Below, piece after piece: positions 34,157-44,645 of a DNA stretch of 64,000 nt (positions within the stretch are counted from its first letter, which is position 1; each line of letters opens with the position of its first letter). The position numbers were made by a program, and so were the translations under genes. The stretch lies in NCBI GenBank assembly GCA_963854735.1, contig OY978108.1, forward strand, positions 496,001-560,000. Reading direction: 5' to 3'. The stretch comes from Marvania coccoides (lineage: Eukaryota > Chlorophyta > Trebouxiophyceae > Chlorellales > Chlorellaceae). Under the pieces are notes generated by a model. That model was not told where the DNA came from and did not search any database. It saw nothing but the letters and a program-made list of their open reading frames with translations.

Positions 34157-34492
34157 CTGAAACAACAGTTTATGAATGAATTAATCTAAATGAGTATATA
34201 ACTAGCATGAAAAGTACATAATTCAAAATTTTAAATAATGGTATCACCGAGGCTTTTTTCAAACAAATACAGCATCAAATAAAATAATGTAGGAAATGGG
34301 ACTGAAATCAAATACATCAGAAAAAATAAAGATTGAAAAATGGGGGGATAGGTAGAAAATTAAATACCTTTTCAGGAAAAACACAAAAAACAAATCGAGT
34401 ATCGACGAGGCAGCTACTCTCGCTGCGCTCTTTCACTGGGTGAAATATCCTCGCGATACTCGCCAAACATAGAGAAACGAAACCGCCTCGTT
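34157..34492. other. Convergent spacer
   Basis: AT-rich 3' flanks of two convergent genes, with AATAAA-type words near 34279 and 34326. No other feature. Confidence 0.4.
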
Positions 34493-34927
34493 TTACTCTT
34501 CATTTTGCCGCCCAAGGGCTATTCTGGACATCTCTCTGTCCCTCGCTGCCAAGATTGCGCGTGCCGCCGCCAGCGCCGTCGCCATTTCCGCGTGCAGCTC
34601 CTCCAGCTGCTCGTTGGCGAACCTGATAAGCGCTTGCGGGCGCCTGTCGATATCTGCCGGCAGTTCTGAAGTTGCAGACGGCCGAATTCGTTCCTCCCAG
34701 CCAGGCACTACTTCGCGGCCAATAGTCATAATTTGGTCGTAAGTAGGGGCCAGCAGCTGTCTGGCTTCTTCCAGGCGTTCATAGGCTCGTCCAAAGGAGT
34801 CAGCGGAAGGGCGTGCTCTCCTCCGGCCGAATACTTGAGGAACAGGGGCGTGGCAGGGTGAATGAGTTGTGGATGGGAGCTCAGGTGCGGCTGGTCCTAG
34901 CTGGGATGTTCCTTCTTCGGAAACCAT
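34493..34927 (-). CDS. Small coiled-coil protein, unrecognised
   Basis: Single-exon frame of 144 residues from an ATG. The first ~35 residues are Pro/Ser-rich; the remainder is helical and charged (RAYERLEEARQLLAPTYDQI; ANEQLEELHAEMATALAAAR), consistent with a coiled coil that might join a larger complex. No known domain is recognised. Composition is like the neighbouring coding regions and the frame is clean, so I treat it as a real gene, but a chance ORF is not excluded. Confidence 0.55.
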   Translation of the reverse strand: MVSEEGTSQLGPAAPELPSTTHSPCHAPVPQVFGRRRARPSADSFGRAYERLEEARQLLAPTYDQIMTIGREVVPGWEERIRPSATSELPADIDRRPQALIRFANEQLEELHAEMATALAAARAILAARDREMSRIALGRQNEE

Positions 34928-35265
34928 AATTGGTGGTCTGCCAGGTGGATTGAGAAAGAAGAGATAGCGAGCGTCGTGGGAGTTTTAAATGTTATTTTCT
35001 GGGAGGTGTCCGAGGGAGAAGAATCTCTCTTAAAGAATCGCTTGCAGCCGATGTTAAAACACAGATCGTAAATATTGTGAAAATAAATATAAATAAAGTA
35101 AGATGCATAATGCTCCCTCTGGTGTGCCACACAAGCAAAAAGTCGGTCATTCTCTGCTGCATTTCGCAAATGGCTTTCATCGACATATGCAAATATATTT
35201 GATCAAAAGATTGGTATGAATCCCGAAACCCAGAACCCAACACCGAGTCGCTGAAATTTTTAAAC
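34928..35265. other. Divergent intergenic region
   Basis: AT-rich spacer between two divergent starts. Nothing recognised. Confidence 0.4.
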
Positions 35266-37794
35266 ATGCACTCACTTCAATCACCTTCGTGTGAGGGCTT
35301 GCGCCCGCTGCGGTGTCTCCCAAGGCTGGCAGATAAACAAGGAGGATTCATCATCCGTGTCGGAAGGAGCAAAGCGCCCTCGGGGATCCTCGCTGCTGCC
35401 TCAGGCCCCGAGGCCGCCCCAGCTTCGGAGTCTTCAGAGCAGCCCAAGAACACCTCCAAGCAAGAGATTTTGAACCCCCTGGAGAGCTGGATGGACCAGG
35501 AGGTCGGCCAGTTGCAGCACGCTGAAGAGGATTGGGCGCCTGAAGCCCCCGCCCGGCCCCCGGCAAAACACCCTTTCAGTGAGCGCTAAAGAGACTTGCT
35601 TCGAATTTTGTTCAAATATTCAATTTTCTCCCATTTCATTTTATTTTAATTGTCAATGCAAAACAGGCAACGTGCTGTTTGTGGGCGCTCTGTGCGGCAT
35701 CGCAGTCGGAGCTTTTTTCCTGGCGAACAAAAGCAGTGAGTACTGCATTGTACTGCTTTCTTTTTCCAGAATTTCTTAGATAAATATAAAATATCGCGAC
35801 GCTAAATTTATTTATCTTTGTATGCAGGGCTGTATAACAAACACAGGGCTGCAGACGGTAAAATTTCAGCCGAGATTGCAGTCTCTGCTCGGCCACTGGC
35901 TGCTGCCCCTCAGTCGCAGCCCAGATTCCCGCCAGCTGTGCAGCAGCGCCAGGAAGACAGCGAAGGTCCGGCCCCGCAGGAACCGCAGCATTCTGCCGTG
36001 ACTGACCCCCTTCAGCACGAAGCGAAGGCGGCGGCGAAATCAGCGGCAGGAGTGAAGTCTGGCGAGTCTTCCAAAGCTTCCAGTACCAGCCATGAGCCTG
36101 GAACGCTCCTCGTGGACCCGCACGTTCCTCCTCCTTCATCTCCACAGCAGCGCCAGCAGGGGGCGGCGGTCGAGGCTACTGCTGCGAAAGAAGAGAAGCC
36201 TGAAGCAGCAACAGCGGCAGCGGTGGCAGCGGAAATGACAGCTGGGATAGTGTTTGAACTCCCCCCGCAGCAGACCGAAGCAGCAAGAAAGGACGGCACA
36301 GGCAGCGGCCACCTTTCTTTTTCTTCCACCGCTGCAGCAGGCGAAGAAAAGGGTGTCGTTGCGGCATCGGAGCCGATTAAGGAGAAGAAGAATCGCCAAA
36401 GCCACGCTGAAGCAGCAATTACCGAGCCTGTGGGGCCTTCGTCCGCAGGCAAAGCAGCAGCAGCAGCGCCTGAAAAAATAAAAATTGAAAAAATTCCGCT
36501 ACGAAGCCCTGAGGCGGACGCTGCTTTGGCGCGCATGCGGCAGCTGCAGATGCGCAGGCAAGCTCTCTACGAACGCGCCATTACGCGGCAAGAGGAGCGG
36601 GAGGGCGCCACTTTGGCTAACCCACCTCCGCCTGGGCAAACAGCAGCAGGAGGAGCAGCAGCAGTGAGTGGAAATTTATCAAAACAGCAACAGCAGCAGC
36701 AGCAGCGACAGCAGCAGGCGGTCGCGAGAGAGCAGATCCCGCTTGAGAGTTCCACCGCAGCTGCTGCCGCCGCTGCTGCTGCAACTCAAACTGAGGAGAA
36801 CGGAAGAGGAGGGGAGTTCGAGGAGTGGATGGTGGAGGAGGTGGTGCGGCACGCTGAAGAAAGGGCGGCGGCAGGAAAGGAAAGCGAGGCAGGCAGTTAT
36901 GCCCCGCTGGAAACCATTCCTGAGGGCGCTTCGCTCGCAGCGTTAAAAGAGCGCGCAACCGCCGCCAACCGCGCCGCTACCGCCGCCGCTGCCTCCTCCC
37001 ACCGCGCCGCTGCAGCGACTGCACTCGCAGCGGACGCAGCAGACGCAGCAGCGCGCTCCGCCCGCAGCGCAGCGCTTGCAGCAGTCCGCTGCCAGGCCGC
37101 CCTTGAATCCCGATCTTTAGACGCGATAGAAGCGGCCGTGAGGGTGGCTAGGGAGGCGGAGGACGTAACGTCGGCGGCGTCGCAGCGTGCGGCGGTGGAA
37201 TCGGCTCAGGCGGTGATGGCTGAGAGGGACGGGCGACGGGCGGCGCAGCTTGCGCAAAAGGCGGCGGATTTGAGTAGACCCCGGGGAGTGCTCGCAGAAA
37301 TGCAGTACAATGCGGTGCAGGTATGTGTTCTTTTTTTGTATTGTTGATAAAATTCTCTGCATGCTTTTGGAGGAAATGATTTTTTTTTACCACAACAGCC
37401 ATCACAAATCGATATCTTTATGAAGGAAATATTTGTGGATTGAAATATGTTTGTTTTGTTTTCTTTGTGGGTATAGGGGCGGAGGGCGGTGGTGACAACA
37501 GCGCAGACCACAGCGTCCAACGTCCAGGCTCGCGTTTCGAGCGTTAAATCAATTGTTTCATCAGCGGCGGAGAGCGCCTTGCGGAGATTCGATGCAGGGG
37601 TTGCAGCGGTGCAGGGAGGGGCTGCAACGGCGGCAGAGAAGGCCAAAGCGGGGTGGGAGGCCAGTGTGAACAAGAGCGCAGCAGCTAGAGATATCTTAGT
37701 GGGTTGGATGAAGGCGGGATGGAGCAAAGCGGCGGCGGCGGTGAAAGGGGCTGGCGGCGGTGGTGGTGGTGGTAGTGGAACTGCAGAGGCTTAA
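35266..37794 (+). CDS. Membrane-anchored Ala/Gln-rich coiled-coil protein, unrecognised
   Basis: Exons 35266-35578, 35667-35735, 35828-37320 and 37477-37794 join in frame to about 730 residues. The N-terminal ~100 residues are basic then acidic (possible organelle leader: MHSLQSPSCEGLRPLRCLPR). Exon 2 encodes one hydrophobic helix (NVLFVGALCGIAVGAFFLAN, about 106-125). After it come low-complexity Ala/Gln/Glu sequence, helical Ala-rich stretches (SAALAAVRCQAALESRSLDA) and a C-terminal amphipathic repeat region (ATAAEKAKAGWEASVNKSAA), ending Gly-rich. This layout recalls MICOS Mic60-like proteins or organelle tethers, but I see no mitofilin signature, so no function is assigned. All four splice junctions keep frame. 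Confidence 0.68.
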
Positions 37795-38069
37795 AGAGCT
37801 AATTAGGATGCTGAAATTATGGGTTGCATTGCAGAGCTATGTAATATTGATTCATACACCAACAGCAGGCGGTGAAACAACTCAAATTTAGTTGGCTCTC
37901 AGCAGCTTTATATCCAATTTTATTTTATTTATTTTCATTTTTCTATAATCCGTGTATTCGCCGAAAGTCACAACATAGCCGAAAGCTCATCATTAAACCA
38001 TTTTTAATCGAAAAAATCGAAAAATAAATAATTTCAATAGAAATTCGACGCGCTTCTCATTGCCCAATC

Positions 38070-38889
38070 ATGCCTGAAGTCATCACTGAAGACCAGCCGC
38101 GAGTCAAATTTCAGGCCATCCACCAGGGGCTCTCAACAGTCAGTCCTACCGCTCAAGTCGACGCCTTGGCTCGCCTCCAAACCAGGCTAGAAAATCTAGG
38201 CGTCATTCCCATTCTCGCGGACGGCCTTGTGGGCGGCAACTGTGCGTTATGCCTCCCAGAAGAAGACCCCCCTGCGCTTTTAATTAGCCGCTCTGGCAAG
38301 TCGCCTTCCACGCCCCTAACTCGCCACGATTTCGTCGAACTAGCCTCCTTTGACCGCTCCACATGGCGCGCCACCTTCAAAACCATTGGTTCAAGCGCAA
38401 AAGATAGTCCAGATGTCAAGCCTTCCAGCGATTCACCGCTGCATTGGGCAGCGCTGGCGTTCGACTGTAAAACTCGCTACGGGGGCGGAGGTGCCCCTGG
38501 TGGCCGTGCATGGGCATGCGTTGGCGGAAGGGGAGGGTCTGGAGGCTGCGCAGCGGGCGGGGATGCCTATTTCGCAGGAGGCGACGCTGTTTTCTACACT
38601 GGAGGATCTTGAAGCCCTGGAGGCCTTGTTTTGCGAGTCGAAGTATCCCGAACACAGGCAAGAGGAGGCTCGAAGATTTGACACAAAAGTATACAAGTTG
38701 CAGCGACTTGACATGTACACTTACTTGATTTTTACTTAAATTACACATCTCCCCTTTACATTTGTTTTCAGGTGCTTCATTAGGCGGGCGCATGGGTTCT
38801 TTCTTCTAGGCCGAGATGTGGAGGACGTCACCCGGCAGTTTGAAGCCCTCGTGCTGCCTCTGTTGGGTGTCTCTTCGATTGGTGGTTAA
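38070..38889 (+). CDS. Class II aldolase/adducin-like protein, with a probable one-base frameshift
   Basis: Zinc-dependent sugar-phosphate aldolase/epimerase-type fold. Frame 1 from the ATG reads LSTVSPTAQVDALARLQTRL, GGNCALCLPEEDPPALLISR, LTRHDFVELASFDRSTWRAT, SPLHWAALAFDCKT. The sequence then continues in another frame: EVPLVAVHGHALAEGEGLEA, ISQEATLFSTLEDLEALEAL, and after an intron FIRRAHGFFLLGRDVEDVTR. The expected metal ligands VHGH and AHG lie in the second frame, so the family match needs both. The shift fits one extra G in the GGGGG run at 38481-38485, whether a real mutation or an assembly error. The intron 38658-38771 uses AG|GCAAGA. A relic of the last exon lies at 43838. Confidence 0.72.
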
Positions 38890-39985
38890 TTACATTTTTT
38901 TGCGGAAAAAGAATTCTTGCAGAAAATGCAAAAAGAGGAATCGGGTGATTTCCACACTTGCCTCGTCATGCAAAAAGAGAGGAAAATAGAAAGAAAGAGA
39001 ACAAAGAAAGAGAACAAAGAAAGAGAACAAAGAAAGAGAAATGGAGAGAGAGAGAGAAGAGATGAATGCAAATAATCTTAAGATTATATACATAATCTTT
39101 ATGAAGTTTATGTATTTATTCACAAAATTCTTTATGGAACGCGCTCACGGAATAAAAGAACTCGTAACCATGGGCAACACATGAGGACTACCATCTCGCA
39201 GAACTGCGTGGTGCCTTAATAATCAACAGATGAAAAAAACAGGAAAAGGAGTTCGACAATCAATGCAATACATGGGAGGGAGTAGTAAGAAAATGGGGCA
39301 CTTGAAGTAGAGCAAAAGAGGAGCGACTGAAGTAGAGTAAAAAAGCGATGAAAGGTGTGCTCAGTGAACTTTTGTCCGGGAATTTATGTTTGGACAGCAT
39401 GCAAAGGTGTACGGAAAATGGAAGAGCAGGTTTTTCTTGGGAAACATGTTTGTAGGAAATAATGATACTTTGTGTATCGCAGCATAAGTTTCAAATAGCT
39501 GGCGTCCTTCAGAAAAAAGTTTGCAGAGAAAATTTCGTAATTATCATTGTGTAGCATATTGGTTGCCGTTCAAAGATCGATATGAACAAACAAAACCTCG
39601 ACACGTAAGCAAATGCAATGGCATGGCCCAACCAGTTACCACAGAAGAAGAAAAAATGCTGCATGTATGCAAATTAATTAAAATTGAATTGCTTGTGCAT
39701 TTTTCATATACAACAAAAATAAAAAAAATCGAGTATTTAGACTCCTCACAGAGATGGCAACAAAGGCCACACAGCAGAGGGGCAAGCTTGATCCTAACAA
39801 TTAAGTCAGGAGGCTACCGCCGCACATGGAATGGCTCAAATTGGATCACCAAATCCCTTGCATTCTATGCCCAATGCCCAATACCGTGTGAATGAATTAA
39901 TCGATACATATGCCCCTGCTGGCTGAAACACTAGCAGCAGGTGCATGGGGGAAAAAGGGAGGGGGGGGAGGGAGTCGTGTCGGAT
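38890..39985. other. Intergenic region between aldolase-like gene and SBP copy 1
   Basis: Contains a purine-rich tandem repeat (38991-39041), a GA microsatellite to about 39060 and an internal repeat GAAGTAGAG[CT]AAAA near 39307-39340. A 124-codon frame at 39521-39895 lacks an ATG start and coding character. No gene called. Confidence 0.45.
38991..39041 (+). repeat. Tandem repeat, ~13-bp unit AGAACAAAGAAAG
   Basis: About four copies of GAAAGAGAACAAA followed by a GA tract. A related purine-rich block lies in the same place in the duplicated unit (about 43978-44040). Confidence 0.8.
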
Positions 39986-41688
39986 TTAGTTTAACAGTTT
40001 GGAAACGTCCTCGGCCTTGGTGGCTGCGCTCTTCCCGCCAGAGCCTGACAGCGTGGCCAAGATAATATCTAGGTCAGAGCTCATGCACGGCGCCAGGCAG
40101 GCACTGGGGAAGCTATCAAGATTGTCTACGCGCGCAGGCGGTGAAGGGAAGAATTCCGGCAACGGGTTGCTGGGTTGAAGATTCAGGGGCAAAGCGGGGA
40201 CGCCAGACGCGGCAGAGAATGTGCATGCCAGCAGGTCCGGCTGCTGTGGAGACGCTGGCAGAACGCGCGGCGAAGCTGCCGCTGCAAAGCACGTCAGCAG
40301 CGGCACCGCGGACACCGCAGCCGGATTGCCCGCCAGAAACCGCGGTGATATAGGGCTTAGTACCGGCTGCAGCAGCGCAAATTGGGGCGTCCACGTCGCC
40401 AACATCTGCCGAGAATCTGGCAGCTCCGGCGGTCTTTGGACAGTCTCCGTCATGGTGATCTGGCCAGGGGGCCGGCGGGCAGTCAACGAGAAACCGGCAA
40501 AGAAGCTTTGAGGGGGTGCTACCCCTGCTGCTGGAATAAATCGTTCGGCGGGGTGTTGTGGAGGCAGCGGCAAGTTGTGCTGCTCCTCCTGCTGCTGCGG
40601 GGCCGGCGTTTCCTCCTCATCGGGTGGCAGGAAATCGAAAAGCTCGCCTGCTTGAAACTCCGCTACCACTCCGTCCAGGTCCAACACATCTAGGTCTTCG
40701 TCAACAGCTGCGGTGGTCGTGGGATTGGTGGCGGGCGGCAGCGGGGCTGCTGCGCCTCCCTGGGTCCACAGGAAGTCAGACTTGCCTCCTCCCACGCTTT
40801 CCGAAGATATTGAAACTGTCGGGGAAGCAATGGGGGACATGGTGGTTGGAGGGACGGTGGAGAACTGAGGGTGGAAAGAAGGGTGGTTGGGGTTGGGGTG
40901 GCGCAGCAGCTCGTGCTTCTGCTCTGGAATGCGGATGGAGTATTGAGTGGTAGAGTTCTTGGGAGATTTGGAAGGTTTGCTAGCTTGTTTGTTACCAGCG
41001 GGGCTGGAGCGCTTGGAGGGGGAGGCGAGGGCCTTGCGGCACCGTTTGCGGCGGGTGTTGTGGATCTTCAGCGCCCGGCGGCAGCTTTTTCGCCCCTCGT
41101 CGAACTCTCTTAGCGGCTGGAAGCGGCCGCAGAGCTGGCAGAAGCGAGCGTCGCGCCAGCGGCCTTCTTCGTCTGGGATGCTGACATACGGTGCCGCCGC
41201 ATGGTCTAGGCAGATTTTATAGCGCTGCGAGAGGCAAAATGAGCGGAAATGTGTTTCTATAAGTAAAGATTATGGGGGGAAACTCTGGAAAAAACTGCCA
41301 TATATGCGGGATCTTAACACACAAAAAGCGAGAACGCCCGACGACGGGGTCACGTGAAATATGGATTCGTCTGAATTCAGCGTTAATATATATTACCCGG
41401 TAATACTTATTGAGGGCCGAGAGATCGCTGCCTTCACAATTAGGAACCTGGAGATACCAACGAAGATGTTAGCTGCCTGGTTGCATGGCATATCAAATTA
41501 GCATGATAGCCCCAACTTCACGGAGTGGGCGGCGCGGGGAATGGCGACAGAATTTCCGATACACAAACAACTTTTTTTGCTCGTACTCGAATCAGCCCTC
41601 CTCCTCAAACCCCAAATGGACGCACCTGGCACCTTCTTACGCGGCTGTTAGCAAACTTGTGTGACTCGCTGGTGAGGCCGTCTGACAT
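39986..41688 (-). CDS. SBP-box transcription factor, copy 1
   Basis: Plant-type SQUAMOSA-promoter-binding protein. Exons 41626-41688, 41397-41447 and 39986-41224 are all phase 0 and give 450 residues. The SBP domain is at the N-terminus: RRCQVPNCEGSDLSALNKYY, RYKICLDHAAAP, FCQLCGRFQPLREFDEGRKS, then a basic nuclear signal (RRALKIHNTRRKRCRK). Finger 1 ligands C-C-C-H are intact. In finger 2 the usual His (SRFH) is Gln. A C-terminal acidic/hydrophobic motif (DLDVLDLDGVVAEFQAGELF) may be an activation segment; it is shared with copy 2, as are the extreme C-terminal words (PCMSSD, ATLSGSG). The linker is Pro/Ala/Gln-rich. Targets would carry GTAC-core sites by family knowledge. Confidence 0.93.
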
Positions 41689-42116
41689 GGCTAGTATATT
41701 ATAATCGCATCTCGGGTTTGCTCTAATGCGAATGTTTCAATGCTGTGCGGACCACGTCAAAATTAACTATGTGTGAGTAAATAAAAATAAAAAAGCGGCG
41801 GATAACGCACAGGCGGAAAAAAAAAGTGTAGGGGCAAAATCTGCGTCGCCTAGAATTCCGTAGGAAAGAAAGCAGTGAATCGCCGATACCCGCGTCCTCA
41901 TTCACAACAGGTCAACGACTGGTGCTTCTGCCATACTAACATAAACTTGGTGGTAGAATCCATGTCCAGCAACAGCTAATTATAATAATAGCTGATCTCC
42001 ACTAGACAGCGGCTAGCCCTCGATTTCCCCGTGGCGGCGACTCGTTTGAGTGTCCAGTCAAAATCAAACAATGCCGATACCCAGGATATAGCAAAGAAGG
42101 AAGATTGGACATTAAT
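41689..42116. other. Junction region between duplicated units
   Basis: AT-rich 5' flank of SBP copy 1 and the left edge of the second unit. No gene or clear junction repeat seen. Confidence 0.4.
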
Positions 42117-42269
42117 TTATACAAGTTGCAGCGACTTTCTATTTGCAACATTTTGTTGAATTTCCACTAGCGTGCCACACTGCTACGAGGCCATAGTTGC
42201 CTTATTGTGGACTTTAACCCTGTAATGTATGTACTTGTGTACGTAATAAAAAAAATCAATCCCCGTTGC

Positions 42270-43700
42270 CGATCCCTCCAACCCCTCCCCCGCAGAGAAC
42301 CCCGTCCTGCAAACACCCTTCAAGCCAGCTGAGCTGGACGCCACGGCCATCAAGTTGCCCCCCAACAAGGCATACGCAGTCGACCTCCAGCCAGAGTTGC
42401 TGCGCGCCCTGATGCAAGCACTGGTGGAGCCGCTGGCTGCGCTGTTCAACGCCTGTGTGCGCCTGGTTGGCCTGCAGCGCGAGCGGGCAGGGGGGAATCA
42501 TTCCCTTATTTGCGGGCCTGGGGGGGGATCATTCCCTGATACAACCACCATATACAATCCTGGCGGCAACGTGCACGAAGCAGGGGACTACATGCCCATA
42601 ATCACGGTGGGCACCCTGCTGGCGCGACTTAAAGCAGCAGCGCTGCACGACCGCCTGGTGTGCTGGGGGGAGGTGGAGGGTGTGTGCGCGCAGGTGCATG
42701 CGTATTCCGGCCGAGGAGGCTTTGCGAGGAACAGATCTTCGTGCTGCAGACGATGCTGGAGCTGCAGCAGCGGGCGACTGGCGTGACGGGCTGGCTGCTG
42801 CGCGCCATCCAGACGACTTTATGCAGACATCCCTCTCTGCGTCAAGGCCGCTGCGGGATTCACATCCACTTTTCCGTGCATGATGGGCCTGACCCCTCAG
42901 CCCCACGCTCTTTGGGGTGTCCGGGGGACGACCTGGAGCGCGAGGTGCTGGCTGCGGCTGGGGCAGACTTGCCGTTGCTGCGAGGGCGCCCGCTGCCGCC
43001 TCTGCTCTACGCTAGAGACATGGCCCTCCTCCCCGCCTCTCCAGCAGGCATCCAACGGCAGCTCAACACCCTCAACGCCTACGCCACCGCCGCTGGGCTG
43101 TCTGTCAACCTCACCAAATCCGAAATCGTCATTTTTGGGACACGTGTCACGGATGGAGGCTGGGCTTGGCACTGCACAGGCGGCGGAGTGCTGCGCGTGG
43201 CCGCCTTCACGTACATGGGGTTCGAATTACACGCGCAGGCGTCGTTCAGCGCCCAAAAGCGCTGCGGGCGATGTATGCAGTGCACAGGCGGGTGGCGGAG
43301 CTGGATATCCACGAGCCGGCGCACATGATCACGCTCTTCAACGCCATAGTGCTGCCAGGACTGGAGCACGGCGCGGAGGTGGCTGGGGGGCAACACCAGC
43401 AACGGCCTGGGAGACAGACCTGCTGGGCGGCAGCCACCGCAGCAGCCACCTCCTCATGCGCTTCCTGCGCCCGCTGCTGGGGGTCGTGATGATGGGGATA
43501 AAGACGGCGGCGCTTCTGGTGGAGGCAGCGATGTGGCCGGTGGCAATTGGTTCCGCTGGCTCGGTGCTTCGTCTCTGGATCCGATCCAGGAGCTCCCAGA
43601 GGACCACCTGGCCCGCCAGGCGTTCCTGGCCAGCGAGGAGATGGCGGCAGGGGAGGACTGACTGGCACCGAAGGTGGCACATCGGCTTGCGGGTCTCAAT
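42270..43700 (+). mobile_element. Decayed non-LTR (LINE-type) retrotransposon fragment, reverse transcriptase remnant
   Basis: Conceptual translation recovers RT landmarks spread over several frames: LQPELLRALMQALVEPLAAL, then DYMPIITVGTLLARLKAAAL, then PPLLYARDMALLPASPAGIQ, LSVNLTKSEIVIFG and ITLFNAIVLPGLEHGAEV. The catalytic YxDD box reads Y-A-R-D, so one catalytic Asp is lost, and several frameshifts separate the blocks. No endonuclease domain, poly(A) tail or target-site duplication is visible, so it is a truncated dead copy. It sits inside the relic of the second aldolase-like gene. Confidence 0.85.
42489..42540 (+). repeat. Imperfect ~34-bp tandem duplication in the RT remnant
   Basis: GCGGGC followed by a G-run and ATCATTCCCT occurs twice in succession, separated by a short A/T-rich word. 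It is a local slippage duplication within the decayed element. Confidence 0.75.
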
Positions 43701-43837
43701 AGGAGCACCCTCAGTAGTGGACGTTTTAAACATTTATAAAATCTTGAAACCTTGATCACCAAATGTTCCTCCCCTTTTTCATATTTTCTCCCGCGTCTAT
43801 TTTTTTGAAGTGCTCCATTTTTTTAAACTATTTGGCG

Positions 43838-43935
43838 GGCGCATGGGTTCTTTCTTCTAGGCCGAGATGTGGAGGACGCCACCCGGCAATTTTAATCCCT
43901 CGTGCTGCCTCTCCCGGGGCCTCTTCGATTGACAG
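43838..43935 (+). pseudogene. Relic of the last exon of the aldolase-like gene
   Basis: GGCGGGCGCATGGGTTCTTT and the following ~85 bases repeat 38783-38880 almost base for base, including GGCCGAGATGTGGAGGACG. The copy has an in-frame stop (CAATTTTAA where the gene has CAGTTTGAA) and no acceptor or upstream coding exon. The intron word ACAAGTTGCAGCGACTT recurs at 42119 on the far side of the retroelement, so the duplicated intron was split by the insertion. Confidence 0.85.
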
Positions 43936-44645
43936 GCAGTTGTTAAATGAATTATTGCAGAGAAATTAAAAAAAGCGAGGACAGAGAGAGAGGGAAGAGA
44001 CGAAAGAGAGAAATAGTAATAAACGGAATGGAAGAGAGAGTAAAAACCCTAAACCCTTAAAAAATGGATGCACTACAGTAAAGTCATAAATATTGATCGC
44101 TTGTTAGGCGCTGCCGTCGTGCACAATAGACACATAGGCGGCGATTGAGTGGCAGCTCTGTAAAATCGTCAAGAGAGAAAAAAAAGAATTAAGAGAAAGA
44201 GAAAGAAACAGGGAGAGAAGAGCGCGAAGGGGGGGGGGGGGGGGGGGCAATTTGTGTTCCACAAAGTCAAAGCAGGATATCCATAAAAAAAAACAATCAT
44301 GCGTTCTGTTCTCACGAGCTCAACATGGTGGGGGGATGGAAGAGCAAATAAGCATCAACGGGGGAAAAAAAATCAAACAGCAAATAAACATCAACCGAGG
44401 ATAGCTGCAGCACGAAATAGACTGTGGCTGTCGAATGCATAAAAAAAAAGTCGTTATTAGTTAATCGTCGCACACATAGCGCGACCTGTCATCCACCCAG
44501 ACGTATGTCGTAGGGAAAGAATGTTTCTGTAGCTGGTGTGTTTCTACGAATCCGGGGCGAAAAAGAGGGTGGGGTGGGGTGGGGTGAGGGGTAAGACAAT
44601 GCCTTTATTGGGGCTTTTTAAACGTGTTCCCAGATTCCGTTTAGT
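43936..44645. other. Intergenic region before SBP copy 2
   Basis: Purine-rich repeats matching the region after the intact aldolase gene, a short telomere-like word AAACCCTAAACCC near 44046-44058, a 19-G run and a GTGGG repeat near 44570. No gene. Confidence 0.5.
44229..44247 (+). repeat. Homopolymer of 19 G
   Basis: Uninterrupted G-run in the spacer of the duplicated unit. Confidence 0.9.

Noticed and set aside
39521..39895. 124-codon plus-strand ORF
   Set aside because: Starts with TTG rather than ATG, has AT-rich composition unlike neighbouring exons, and shows no motif or splice partner.
44046..44058. Telomere-like AAACCCTAAACCC
   Set aside because: Only about two units; too short for an interstitial telomere, and chance or a promoter telo-box is as likely.
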